A stretch of DNA of 24,283 nucleotides. It comes from Eubacterium sp. GTDB taxonomy: Bacteria; Bacillota; Clostridia; Lachnospirales; Lachnospiraceae. The translations under genes and the position numbers were made by a program. Under the pieces are notes generated by a model that was given only the letters and a program-made list of their open reading frames with translations, was not told the origin of the DNA and did no database searches. Below are positions 1 to 7,887 of the stretch, piece after piece. Position 1 is the stretch's first letter; each line of letters begins with the position of its first letter. The stretch lies in NCBI GenBank assembly GCA_024681495.1, contig JAILAS010000193.1:1-24283 (forward strand). Direction: 5' to 3'.

Positions 1-5
1 CTTTC

Positions 6-34
6 TTGACTTTTTATTGTCGATGGTCAATAAT
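6..34 (+). promoter_or_regulatory. Probable promoter of the LysR-ispE-sortase-PPTase operon
   Basis: A -35 box TTGACT (6-11) and a -10 box AATAAT (29-34) are separated by exactly 17 bp. Five of six bases match consensus in each box. It lies about 55 bp before the GTG start of the LysR gene and is the only good promoter seen upstream of the four overlapping genes. The upstream neighbour is outside the window. Confidence 0.6.
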
Positions 35-56
35 GGTTATGTTGTTTTGACATAAC
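16..56. promoter_or_regulatory. Two candidate LysR-type operator sites
   Basis: Two inverted repeats of the T-N11-A kind lie in the leader. ATTG-N8-CAAT (16-31) sits between and over the promoter boxes. GTTATG-N9-CATAAC (36-56) is a perfect 6-bp repeat just after the -10 box. LysR-family proteins typically bind such sites and often repress their own gene. The placement over and just after the promoter fits autorepression. Binding is inference. Confidence 0.5.
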
Positions 57-87
57 GGATTTTGTCCGTGATATGGAGGTTTAGAAG

Positions 88-996
88 GTGGATATCGAAC
101 GTTTTCGAGAATACATAACATTGGCGCAGTGCCTTAATTACAGTAAGGCCGCATCGGCCTTGTACGTCACACAGCCGGTGCTTAGCAGACATATACATGA
201 CCTGGAGAATCAGCTGGATGTGAAGCTCCTCACCAGGGATACTCATAAGGTGGAGCTCACGCCCATCGGCCGCATATTCTTCGAAGAGGCCAAAAAGATG
301 GTCGAGTGCTACGACAAGTCAATAAACCACGTGAAGCAGGCCGCGTCCGGCATGATAGGAAGCCTCATGATCGGTTTCCTTAACGCGGCGGTGGAGCCGT
401 TTCTGAGGGATTTCGTTCTCGTGTTCCGAAAGGAGCAGCCGAGCCTCACCCTGGACTTTCAGGCTATGGAGCTGGACGACCTCATCGCAGCGGTGAAGAA
501 CCAGCAGGTGGATGTGGGATTCGCCACGCACGTGGCTGAGACCCCTGAGCTGGACGTCATAGAGATATTCAACGACAAGCTCTGCGCGGCGGTCGATGTC
601 GAAAACCCGCTCGCCGAGAAGGACGAGGTCTCTGTTACGGAGCTCTCCGGACTTCCCATCGTCTGCCTCGACAGGGAAAACAATCTGACCACCTACAAGT
701 TCAACGAGAGGCTCTTCGAGCGAAACAACTCGGAGTTCAATGTGGTGCGCTTCGTGCCCAATATTGACACCGGGCTCTTTTTCGCGTCCGTAGGCACGGG
801 AATCTTCCTTCTGCCCGAGCACCTGACCAATCAGGTGTCGAAGGATACCATGAAGGTCCTTCCCATCATAGAGCCGGACAGCCAGATTAGGCTGAATCTC
901 ATCTCACACAAGGACAATCTTAACCCCCTGGCGCCTACCTTCTGCGAGTCGTTCGCAAAGTACGCCAAGGAGCATGAAGGGCAGGTGTTCCACTGA
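88..996 (+). CDS. LysR-family transcriptional regulator
   Basis: This 302-residue protein has normal LysR length. Residues 1-60 form the winged helix-turn-helix, with the typical run NYSKAASALYVTQPVLSRHI followed by DLENQLDVKLLTR. Residues of about 90-295 form the periplasmic-binding-like effector domain. The GTG start at 88 has GGAGG at 75-79. The stop overlaps the ispE start by one base (TGATG), so the two are translationally coupled. Two T-N11-A repeats in its leader suggest autoregulation. The effector is unknown. Target genes could be this operon or a divergent gene outside the window. Confidence 0.93.
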   Translation: MDIERFREYITLAQCLNYSKAASALYVTQPVLSRHIHDLENQLDVKLLTRDTHKVELTPIGRIFFEEAKKMVECYDKSINHVKQAASGMIGSLMIGFLNAAVEPFLRDFVLVFRKEQPSLTLDFQAMELDDLIAAVKNQQVDVGFATHVAETPELDVIEIFNDKLCAAVDVENPLAEKDEVSVTELSGLPIVCLDRENNLTTYKFNERLFERNNSEFNVVRFVPNIDTGLFFASVGTGIFLLPEHLTNQVSKDTMKVLPIIEPDSQIRLNLISHKDNLNPLAPTFCESFAKYAKEHEGQVFH

Positions 997-1862
997 TGAA
1001 TGATAGTGTTATCCTTAAGGCGCCTGCCAAGATCAATCTCAGCCTCGACATCACGGGCTTAAGGGACGACGGCTATCACATGGTGAGGATGCTAATGCAG
1101 ACCATAGACCTCTTCGACATCGTGAGAGTGGAGAAGAAGGAAAGGGGCGTCCGTCTCGACATGGGCGATGCTCTGCTCCCCAAGGGCCCTTCCAACCTGG
1201 CATTTCGTGCCGCCGAGCTCGTCCTTAAGGAGGCGGGTATCGAGGGCGGCGTTTCCATTGAAATAGAAAAGAACATCCCCCTTTCCGCCGGATTGGCGGG
1301 CGGCAGCACCGATGCCGCCGCCGTCTTAAAGGGGGTAAACGAGCTCTACGGAGCCGGGCTCACGATCGATGAGTTATGTAAACTGGGCCTCGAGCTGGGC
1401 GCCGACGTTCCCTTCTGCGTAACAGGCGGAAGCGTTCTCTGCGAGGGAATAGGTGAGGAGATGACTGATCTGCCGGACCTGCCGCATTGCTCCATAGTGC
1501 TGGTTAAGCCACCTCAGGGCGTATCCACCCGGCAGGCTTACACTGCATTCGACAGCCTGGACAATCCGCACCATCCTGATGTGGACGGGCAGATTGAGGC
1601 GCTTAGGGCGGGTGACCTTTCGGGCGTCTGCAGCGCCGCGTCCAACTGCCTCGAGCTTGTGACTTCACCCCGTTTTCCCGCGATTTCGGCCTGTGAGAAG
1701 ATACTGGAATCGCATGGCGCGCGGCTGGCCATGATGAGCGGGTCCGGACCCACGGTCTTCGGGATTTTCGACGACAGATCCCGCGCCGAAGAGGCCGCAG
1801 ATTCGCTTGGAAACGTATATCCCGAATATTTCATACACGTAGGAGAGCCTTATTTCCCATGA
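996..1862 (+). CDS. ispE: 4-diphosphocytidyl-2-C-methyl-D-erythritol kinase
   Basis: IspE is a cytosolic GHMP-family kinase. It phosphorylates CDP-methylerythritol with ATP, in the non-mevalonate route to isoprenoid precursors. At 288 residues it has the usual length. The N-terminus shows the APAKINLSLDI motif with the substrate-binding lysine (K12). The ATP-binding GHMP loop PLSAGLAGGSTDAA spans about 95-108. GADVPF (135-140) carries the catalytic aspartate D137. A third GHMP motif, MMSGSGPTVFG, lies near the C-terminus. The ATG overlaps the LysR stop by one base and its own stop overlaps the next start by four (ATGA), so it is the second gene of a tightly coupled operon. Nothing looks degenerate. 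Confidence 0.96.
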   Translation: MNDSVILKAPAKINLSLDITGLRDDGYHMVRMLMQTIDLFDIVRVEKKERGVRLDMGDALLPKGPSNLAFRAAELVLKEAGIEGGVSIEIEKNIPLSAGLAGGSTDAAAVLKGVNELYGAGLTIDELCKLGLELGADVPFCVTGGSVLCEGIGEEMTDLPDLPHCSIVLVKPPQGVSTRQAYTAFDSLDNPHHPDVDGQIEALRAGDLSGVCSAASNCLELVTSPRFPAISACEKILESHGARLAMMSGSGPTVFGIFDDRSRAEEAADSLGNVYPEYFIHVGEPYFP

Positions 1863-2872
1863 GCCGAATTGAAGACGCTATAATTGCATTTCTCTCCACC
1901 GGCCAGGGACAGGCAGTCGCGGTCTGTTTAGGGGTGGCTGTATTTTTGTTCGCTCTGATTTTCATGGGCGTAAGGCACTCCGACGAGGACGACTACGAGG
2001 AGGAAGAGGAGACCGTCGAGGACAGGCGCGTTAGCGACGAGGACTACGAGAGGCGGCAGAGGTCCATCATGACCGTGATGACGATGGGGGGCATAACCCT
2101 GACCGTAGTGGCCGTTATGATGGCATATCCTTCGGTCTACTCCTATCTCCACGCGCGGGCCGTCTACAGCCAGACCAAAAGCTCCTATACGCAGGATATT
2201 TCGGCCTCGGTCGATTCCGAGGGGGAGCGGGAGATTACCGGAGAGGTCAGCGAGTACCATTCGGTGGACGTCGACAGCGCGCCCTCGTGGATGACGCTCG
2301 ACGTGGACTTTGAGTCCCTCGTTCAGGAGAACTCCGACATCATCGGCTGGCTCGTGGTGGACGGGATCGATATCATTAACTACCCGATTGTGCAGGCGGA
2401 CGACGACTCGTACTACCTGACGCACAGCTTCACCGGCGAAGAGAATTCCTCGGGCGCCATCTTCCTGGCAGCCGGATCCTCGCCCGACTTCATCGACGCG
2501 TACTCGATCATATACGGACACAACATGAAGGACGGTTCGATGTTCGGTTCGCTCAAGAAGTTCGAGAGGGAGGAGAGCTCCTTCGACGTAAGGGCGACAG
2601 GGTTCACCATCTACACCGCCGGGCACGCGTACAGGTACAGGATTTTCTCGTATTGCACGCTCAAGAGCGACGACGAGATATACTCGCTCGGGTTCACCAA
2701 CGGGACCGACGAGTTCTCGGACCTGGTGGACAGGCTGTTTTCGGCGTCCGAGAGGTACGTGGACCTTTCTCCCGACACGAACAGCAGGATAGTCACATTG
2801 TCGACCTGTTCGTACTCGGACAGCGTAAGATTCACGGTTCACGGCATGTTGATGGAGGTCTATGATTACTAA
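1859..2872 (+). CDS. Class B sortase with two predicted membrane segments
   Basis: Sortases are membrane transpeptidases that cleave a sorting signal and attach proteins to the cell wall. The C-terminal half (about 155-337) is a class B sortase domain: NSDIIGWLVVDG, YPIVQADDDSYYL, the catalytic His in YGHNMKDGSMFG (H221), the Cys in TLSTCSY (C317) and the Arg in RFTVHG (R324). All three catalytic residues are present. The N-terminus is unusual. A hydrophobic segment at 18-38 is followed by a very acidic stretch (41-62) and a second hydrophobic segment at 71-97. SrtB enzymes normally have a single N-terminal anchor. No substrate with a recognisable sorting signal is in the window. The start overlaps the ispE stop (ATGA); AGGAGA lies 12 nt upstream. 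Confidence 0.93.
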   Translation: MSRIEDAIIAFLSTGQGQAVAVCLGVAVFLFALIFMGVRHSDEDDYEEEEETVEDRRVSDEDYERRQRSIMTVMTMGGITLTVVAVMMAYPSVYSYLHARAVYSQTKSSYTQDISASVDSEGEREITGEVSEYHSVDVDSAPSWMTLDVDFESLVQENSDIIGWLVVDGIDIINYPIVQADDDSYYLTHSFTGEENSSGAIFLAAGSSPDFIDAYSIIYGHNMKDGSMFGSLKKFEREESSFDVRATGFTIYTAGHAYRYRIFSYCTLKSDDEIYSLGFTNGTDEFSDLVDRLFSASERYVDLSPDTNSRIVTLSTCSYSDSVRFTVHGMLMEVYDY

Positions 2873-3479
2873 GGATGACGACATAAAAACGAAGGTCTGG
2901 GTTTTCGTCGCCCTCGCAGGGGGGCGCGGAGACCTGGGCACGGAGGAACAGGGGGCGCTCTCGAGGCGGCTTTTGTTTTATGGGGCGAAGGAGGCCTTCG
3001 GCGAGGAGATATGCGCGGACGATCTGGTGAAGACCCCGCAGGGCCGGCCCCAAATCCGGGGAGGGGGGCTTCGCGTGTCCATATCGCACTGCGGCTACGG
3101 GGCGGCGGTGAGCCTTTCACGCGGCGTCGACTGCGGCGTGGACATCGAGGGACCCAGAAAGATCAAGGCGTCCACAGCGAAACGCGTCTTCGGCGACAAT
3201 GAGAGGGCCGGGATTCTCTCGGCGCTCGAGAGAGCGGGCGGCGACGAGAGTGATTCGGATTATGTAAACCTGTTCCTGCGCGCCTGGACCGTCAGAGAGG
3301 CTGCGGCGAAGATGGAGGGCCGGGGCCTGAGCAGGGATATTCTGGAGAGGGATATCGCGGAGTTTTCGCCGGATTGCACCGCCACGCGGGAGCAGGGCGA
3401 GGGCGTGGTGGTGTCGTGCGTTGCCGAGGAGTCCTGCGAATTCGAGTTTGTAAAGATTGGAGAAGACGCCCTTAAATAA
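2862..3479 (+). CDS. 4'-phosphopantetheinyl transferase, Sfp/AcpT type
   Basis: These enzymes move phosphopantetheine from CoA onto a conserved serine of acyl or peptidyl carrier proteins. The 205-residue protein shows the family motifs: SISHC (73-77), the magnesium site GVDIE (92-96, D94 and E96) and WTVREAAAK (142-150). The last is the W-x-x-KEA-x-x-K motif with Arg for the first Lys, a change seen in some family members. It is a little short for Sfp (about 225). The ATG lies 11 bp inside the sortase end. The GGAGG at 2854-2858 is only 3 nt from it, so translation probably depends on coupling. No carrier protein or synthase gene is nearby, so the substrate cannot be read from context. Confidence 0.9.
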   Translation: MITKDDDIKTKVWVFVALAGGRGDLGTEEQGALSRRLLFYGAKEAFGEEICADDLVKTPQGRPQIRGGGLRVSISHCGYGAAVSLSRGVDCGVDIEGPRKIKASTAKRVFGDNERAGILSALERAGGDESDSDYVNLFLRAWTVREAAAKMEGRGLSRDILERDIAEFSPDCTATREQGEGVVVSCVAEESCEFEFVKIGEDALK

Positions 3480-3490
3480 GCGACACGATA

Positions 3491-3519
3491 TGGAAAGTCG
3501 CGCGGTTTTCTGTTATCAT
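3491..3519 (+). promoter_or_regulatory. Probable argH promoter with extended -10
   Basis: TGGAAA (3491-3496) and TATCAT (3514-3519) are 17 bp apart, and a TG one base before the -10 makes it an extended -10. The -35 matches only four of six bases. It lies in the 127-bp gap between the PPTase gene and argH. Confidence 0.45.
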
Positions 3520-3573
3520 AGTAGGGCTGACCCCGGTCGGCGGACTAACGTTTTATTTTAGATTTTAGAATTG

Positions 3574-3586
3574 CCCGACAGTCGGG
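3574..3586. promoter_or_regulatory. Short palindrome beside the argH ribosome-binding site
   Basis: CCCGACAGTCGGG reads as a 6-bp inverted repeat around one central base. It lies six bases before AAGGAG (3593-3598). It could be an operator or a small hairpin affecting initiation. No U-run follows, so it is not a terminator. Confidence 0.35.
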
Positions 3587-3606
3587 AAGATTAAGGAGAT
3601 ACTATA

Positions 3607-5295
3607 ATGGCTGATGATTTTAGGAGTCGCATCTTCGAGATGATGGACCACATGGAGAAAAACGGCAGCAGGATGACTCGCATGGTCGACGGCGAGGAAA
3701 TCGAGGCTCAGACCGCCGACGAGCAGATGGCCGTATTCATGCTTCAGAAGGAAGAGGAGAAGCAGAGGGCCTTCGAGGAGGCGCAGGCCGAAAAGATCCG
3801 CGAGGATAAGGAGAAGGCCGAGGAGGCAGCCAGGATTAAGAAGGAGCAGAAGGCTCAGAAGGAGAAGGAGACCGGCATCAAGGCCGCGAACCTCTGGGGC
3901 GGACGCTTCAGCAGTCCCACCGACCAGAAGGTATACGACTTCAACGCGTCTATCCGCTTCGATAAGAGGCTCATCGAGCAGGATCTTATGGGATCTATGG
4001 CCCATGCGGGCATGCTCGGCAAGGTCGGCGTCCTCACCAAGGAGGAGTCGGATTCTATCGTTCATGCGCTCGGCGACATGGAGAACGAGTACAGGGAGGG
4101 CACCCTCGAGATTACCGACGAGTACGAGGACATTCACAGCTTCACCGAGGCCAAGCTCACCGAGAGGCTCGGCGACACGGGCAAGAAGGTCCACACCGGA
4201 CGAAGCCGAAACGATCAGGTGGCACTGGACATGAGGATGTACATCCGCGGAGAGGTGCTCAGCACGGACTCCCTCGTGCGGAATTTGCTAGAGGAGCTCG
4301 TGGCTCTCATGGAAGAGCATATCGACTCCATTATGCCCGGATTCACGCACCTTCAGAAGGCGCAGCCCACCACTCTGGCTCACCACCTGGGCGCTTACTT
4401 CGAGATGTTTAAGAGGGACAGGTCAAGGCTCTGCGACCTCTTTCACAGGATGAATTACTGCCCGCTCGGATCGGGCGCTTTCGCCGGCACCACGTATCCT
4501 CTGGACAGAGACTACACGGCGGAGCTCCTCGGATTCTTCGGACCCACGGCCAACTCCATGGACGGCGTTTCCGACAGGGACTACCTCATCGACTTTTTGA
4601 GTGCTTTGAGCGAGATTATGATGCACCTCTCACGCTTCAGCGAGGAGGTTATCATATGGAACACCGACGAGTACAAGTTCATCGAGATTGACGACGCGTA
4701 CAGCACGGGCTCGTCCATCATGCCCCAGAAGAAGAACCCCGACATCGCGGAGCTGATTCGCGGCAAGACGGGCAGGGTGTACGGAGCGCTTATGAGCATG
4801 CTCACCACCATGAAGGGACTCCCCCTTGCATATAACAAGGACATGCAGGAGGACAAGGAGGTGGCATTCGACGCCATCGATACCGTAAAGATGTGCCTCG
4901 ATCTCTTCACCGAGATGATCTCCACGTGCACGTTTAATAAGGAGAGGATGTCCGACTCCGCGCGCCACGGATTTACCAACGCCACCGACGTGGCGGATTA
5001 CCTGGTCGGAAAGGGCGTGCCCTTCAGGGATGCGCACGGCATCTCCGGCAGACTGGTCCTCTACGGTATCGAGAAGAAGAAGGCTCTTGACGAGTTCACA
5101 CTCGAGGAGTTCAAGGCTCAGAGCGACGTCATCGAGGATGATATTTATGATGCAATTTCGGTATCAACATGTGTCAATAAAAGACTAACCGCGGGAGCTC
5201 CCGGACACGATGCCATGGAGGTCGAAATATCCCTTTGTAAAGCCTATCTTGCACGCGATTGGCAAGAGGAAATCGGAATTGTCGACAATAATTAA
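3607..5295 (+). CDS. argH: Argininosuccinate lyase with a long charged N-terminal extension
   Basis: ArgH splits argininosuccinate into arginine and fumarate, the last step of arginine synthesis. It works as a homotetramer of the fumarase/aspartase superfamily. The enzyme starts at residue 96 with LWGGRF, where ordinary ArgH begins. It continues with HTGRSRNDQ (196-204) and the signature GSSIMPQKKNPD (368-379) that holds the catalytic serine loop. This core of about 467 residues has normal length. Residues 1-95 are extra: an acidic start, then from about 45 to 90 a Lys/Glu/Ala-rich stretch likely to form a long helix or coiled coil. The ATG at 3607 has AAGGAG 8 nt upstream, and no start codon with a good site is seen just before LWGGRF, so the extension looks genuine. 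It is monocistronic here; argG is not in the window. Confidence 0.95.
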   Translation: MADDFRSRIFEMMDHMEKNGSRMTRMVDGEEIEAQTADEQMAVFMLQKEEEKQRAFEEAQAEKIREDKEKAEEAARIKKEQKAQKEKETGIKAANLWGGRFSSPTDQKVYDFNASIRFDKRLIEQDLMGSMAHAGMLGKVGVLTKEESDSIVHALGDMENEYREGTLEITDEYEDIHSFTEAKLTERLGDTGKKVHTGRSRNDQVALDMRMYIRGEVLSTDSLVRNLLEELVALMEEHIDSIMPGFTHLQKAQPTTLAHHLGAYFEMFKRDRSRLCDLFHRMNYCPLGSGAFAGTTYPLDRDYTAELLGFFGPTANSMDGVSDRDYLIDFLSALSEIMMHLSRFSEEVIIWNTDEYKFIEIDDAYSTGSSIMPQKKNPDIAELIRGKTGRVYGALMSMLTTMKGLPLAYNKDMQEDKEVAFDAIDTVKMCLDLFTEMISTCTFNKERMSDSARHGFTNATDVADYLVGKGVPFRDAHGISGRLVLYGIEKKKALDEFTLEEFKAQSDVIEDDIYDAISVSTCVNKRLTAGAPGHDAMEVEISLCKAYLARDWQEEIGIVDNN

Positions 5296-5319
5296 ATGAA
5301 GAATTTCATATTGTTTTTT
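5296..5319 (+). terminator. Weak AT-rich terminator after argH
   Basis: A 5-bp stem ATGAA/TTCAT (5296-5309) with loop GAAT starts immediately after the argH stop codon. It is followed by ATTG and six T (5314-5319). The stem is weak, but the T-run and position fit an intrinsic terminator. Confidence 0.35.
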
Positions 5320-5325
5320 CCATAT

Positions 5326-5353
5326 TTGTGAGTTAAGATATTCTTGTTATTCT
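5326..5353 (+). promoter_or_regulatory. Probable asd promoter with extended -10
   Basis: TTGTGA (5326-5331) and TATTCT (5348-5353) are separated by 16 bp, with TG one base before the -10 (TGTTATTCT). An alternative pair, TTGTTT (5311) and TAAGAT (5334), is spaced 17 bp. Either would drive asd and the gene after it. A small repeat TAAAC-T-GTTTA lies downstream at about 5380-5390. Confidence 0.4.
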
Positions 5354-5404
5354 CAAAAGAGAGTAGAAGATGTAGTGTTAAACTGTTTAGAGAGGATTTA
5401 GGAA

Positions 5405-6490
5405 ATGAGTGATAAGTTACAGGTAGCCGTATTAGGCGGTACGGGAATGGTTGGCCAGAGATTTGTCAGTCTCCTTGAGAACCATCCCTGGTTTGAGGTA
5501 AAAGTAATAGCAGCCAGCTCCAGGAGTGCCGGTAAGACCTACGAAGAGGCCATCGGCGACAGGTGGAAGATTGAGAATCCCCTGCCCGAGAGCGTAAAGA
5601 ACATCGTGGTTAAGGATCTTCACAACATCGACGAAGTGGCTTCTGAGGTGGATTTCTGCTTCAGCGCGGTCGATATGAAGGCCGATGAGATTCGCGAGTT
5701 CGAGGATTCCTATGCACGTACCGAGACACCTGTAGTTTCCAATAACAGCGCTCACCGTTGGACTCCCGACGTACCCATGGTCGTACCCGAGATCAACCCC
5801 GAGCACTACGAGATTATCCCTTACCAGAGGAAGAGACTGGGCACTACTAAGGGATTCGTCGCAGTTAAGCCCAACTGCTCCATCCAGACCTATACTCCCG
5901 AGCTTCATGCCCTTAAGGAATTCGGCATAAAGCGCGTGGTAGTCAGCACATATCAGGCTATTTCCGGCGCCGGTAAGACCTTTAAGGAGTGGCCGGAGAT
6001 GGAAGGAAATATCATTCCCTACATCGGCGGAGAGGAAGCGAAGAGCGAGAAGGAGCCCCTGAGGCTCTGGGGTAAGATCGAGAACGGCGTTATCGTTCCC
6101 GCCGAAGGACCCATCATCACCGCTCAGTGCATCAGGGTTCCGGTTCTCAACGGACACACCGCTTCCGTTTTCGTTGATTTCGACAAGAAACCTTCCAAGG
6201 AGGAGATTATCGAGAAGTGGACTTCTTTCGAGGGCATGCCCCAGAAGGAGAACCTTCCCAGCGCTCCCAAGCCCTTTATCCGTTATTTCGAAGAGGATGA
6301 CAGGCCTCAGGTCAGGCTGGATGTGGACTATGAGGACGGCATGGGCGTTACCTGCGGTCGCCTCAGAGAGGACACCATCTTCGATTATAAGTTCGTGGGC
6401 CTTGCTCATAACACCAAGAGAGGCGCAGCCGGCGGAGCCGTGCTCAGTGCCGAGGCGTTGAAGGCCATGGGTTATATCGAAAAGAAATAA
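5405..6490 (+). CDS. asd: Aspartate-semialdehyde dehydrogenase
   Basis: The enzyme reduces aspartyl phosphate to aspartate semialdehyde with NADPH, the branch point to lysine/diaminopimelate, threonine and methionine. At 361 residues it is of the archaeal/fungal-like type. The Rossmann motif GGTGMVGQ is at 11-18. The catalytic cysteine is C158 in VKPNCSIQ, and STYQAISGAG (181-190) and the later RVPVLNGHT (H251) complete the active site. The ATG is preceded by AGGAAATG, a modest ribosome-binding site. It shares a transcript with the ATPase-like gene 23 bp downstream. metA, which uses the same pathway, begins at the right edge of the window. Confidence 0.96.
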   Translation: MSDKLQVAVLGGTGMVGQRFVSLLENHPWFEVKVIAASSRSAGKTYEEAIGDRWKIENPLPESVKNIVVKDLHNIDEVASEVDFCFSAVDMKADEIREFEDSYARTETPVVSNNSAHRWTPDVPMVVPEINPEHYEIIPYQRKRLGTTKGFVAVKPNCSIQTYTPELHALKEFGIKRVVVSTYQAISGAGKTFKEWPEMEGNIIPYIGGEEAKSEKEPLRLWGKIENGVIVPAEGPIITAQCIRVPVLNGHTASVFVDFDKKPSKEEIIEKWTSFEGMPQKENLPSAPKPFIRYFEEDDRPQVRLDVDYEDGMGVTCGRLREDTIFDYKFVGLAHNTKRGAAGGAVLSAEALKAMGYIEKK

Positions 6491-6513
6491 TAGGATTTGG
6501 AAGGAATATTATC

Positions 6514-7869
6514 GTGATCGGAGTACATTCGAAAGAAAGAAAATTCAAAGATACCGTTGTTTCAGGAAAAAACGGTTTTGCCATTCTTTATGGCAGAAGG
6601 GGATGCGAGAGAGCAGCCCTTATGACATCATTTGCTACGGGCACAAACAGTATTTATTATTGCGCAGCGTCTGCTTCCGACGTTAAGCAGCAGGAGCTTT
6701 TCGGCAAGGTGGTTATGGAGAGGTATTCGCTTCTCCATGAGCCGGCCGACTATGCCGACGCTTTTTCCATGATAGAGCTTCGCGAGAGCGCAGACCTCCT
6801 TATCGCCATCGATAAGGCTGAAAACATCCTCAAGAAGGACAGCGTCTTCCTTGAGTCTCTTTGCGCGTTTATTTCCAAGTGCAAGATTAAGGTTCACGTC
6901 TTCTTCGCAACGGAGGATGTGCCTTTTGTGACCGGAGATTTCCTCAAGCTGGTGGCCGGTCATAAGGACCTTTACCTCGGCGAGTGCCGCATCGAGGAGC
7001 TTACCTTCCTCGAGATGGTAAGGCTCTTCTCCAATAAGCCTACCAGGGAAATTATCCAGATGTACGGTATCACCGGCGGAGTACCCGATTACCTTCCCTG
7101 CTGGAATCCCAAGCTTTCGCTGAAGGATAATATCATCCGGAGCGTATTGTCCCCGAGGGGATATCTCTTCAATGAGGCGGAGGAGTTCCTCCACACCCAG
7201 CTCAGGGAGACATCCGTTTACGAGACTATATTGAGCACCCTTGCGAGTGGTGTCAATAAGCTTAACGATATCTATAAGGCTACGGGATTTTCCCGCGCCA
7301 AGATCTCCGTATATATGAAGAATCTCGCTGCGTTCGGCGTGGCCAGCAAGCAGGATTCCTTCGAGACAGGCGGATGGGAGAACGCCAAGAAGGGAATGTA
7401 TGTCATAAACGACACCTTCCTTCACTTCTGGTTCACCTTCGTATATCCGCATCAGAGCGAGCTGCATATCCTGCCGCCCGCCACATTCTATGAGAGATAC
7501 ATCGAGCCCGACCTGGACTACTACATGGACGAGTACTTCGTCAAGGTATGCAGGGAGTACCTCGAGCTCCTCGAGCAGGCAGAGTCCCTTCCCATTGTTA
7601 CGGCTAAGGAGGGCACCTGGATTGGAAAGAACGGCCGCATCGACATCATCCTCCAGAACGACATTCGCGAGAACGTCGTGGGATACTGCAGCTGGTCGGA
7701 CCGCCACATGAGCCTGGCACATCTCGAGCATCTGAATAACAGCATGGAACAGGCCAGGGTTAAGGCCGTGAAGCGCTACATGTTCTCTTCGGGAGTCTTT
7801 GACGACGACCTGAAGGCGGTAGCCGCCGATGACCCTACTCTGGAACTGGTGGACATGAACGAACTCTGA
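6514..7869 (+). CDS. ATPase/DUF234-like protein with altered catalytic motifs
   Basis: The 451-residue protein follows the layout of the archaeal-type ATPase plus DUF234 family: an AAA-like ATPase, then a winged helix (about 233-282), the stretch YVINDTFLHFWFTFVYP (296-312), and a C-terminal PD-(D/E)xK-like domain. Its active sites are changed. The P-loop region reads YGRRGCERAAL (26-36), where family members have a glycine, lysine and threonine at 32-34. The Walker B region is IAIDKAEN (97-104), with Lys in place of the usual Glu. In the C-terminal domain D377 remains (GRIDIIL), but the expected E-x-K reads YCS (391-393). It is thus probably a non-catalytic relative. The GTG start has AAGGA (6501-6505) at good spacing. 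The reading frame is intact and codon use matches its neighbours, so this is not a decaying pseudogene. Function unknown. Confidence 0.78.
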   Translation: MIGVHSKERKFKDTVVSGKNGFAILYGRRGCERAALMTSFATGTNSIYYCAASASDVKQQELFGKVVMERYSLLHEPADYADAFSMIELRESADLLIAIDKAENILKKDSVFLESLCAFISKCKIKVHVFFATEDVPFVTGDFLKLVAGHKDLYLGECRIEELTFLEMVRLFSNKPTREIIQMYGITGGVPDYLPCWNPKLSLKDNIIRSVLSPRGYLFNEAEEFLHTQLRETSVYETILSTLASGVNKLNDIYKATGFSRAKISVYMKNLAAFGVASKQDSFETGGWENAKKGMYVINDTFLHFWFTFVYPHQSELHILPPATFYERYIEPDLDYYMDEYFVKVCREYLELLEQAESLPIVTAKEGTWIGKNGRIDIILQNDIRENVVGYCSWSDRHMSLAHLEHLNNSMEQARVKAVKRYMFSSGVFDDDLKAVAADDPTLELVDMNEL

Positions 7870-7887
7870 TGACTGCGGGTCTGTGCT

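Noticed and set aside
1928..2941. A 337-codon open frame on the minus strand, as long as the sortase itself
   Set aside because: It mirrors the sortase and the start of the PPTase gene. Its translation is Arg/Val/His-rich without a fold pattern, whereas the + strand has intact sortase catalytic residues.
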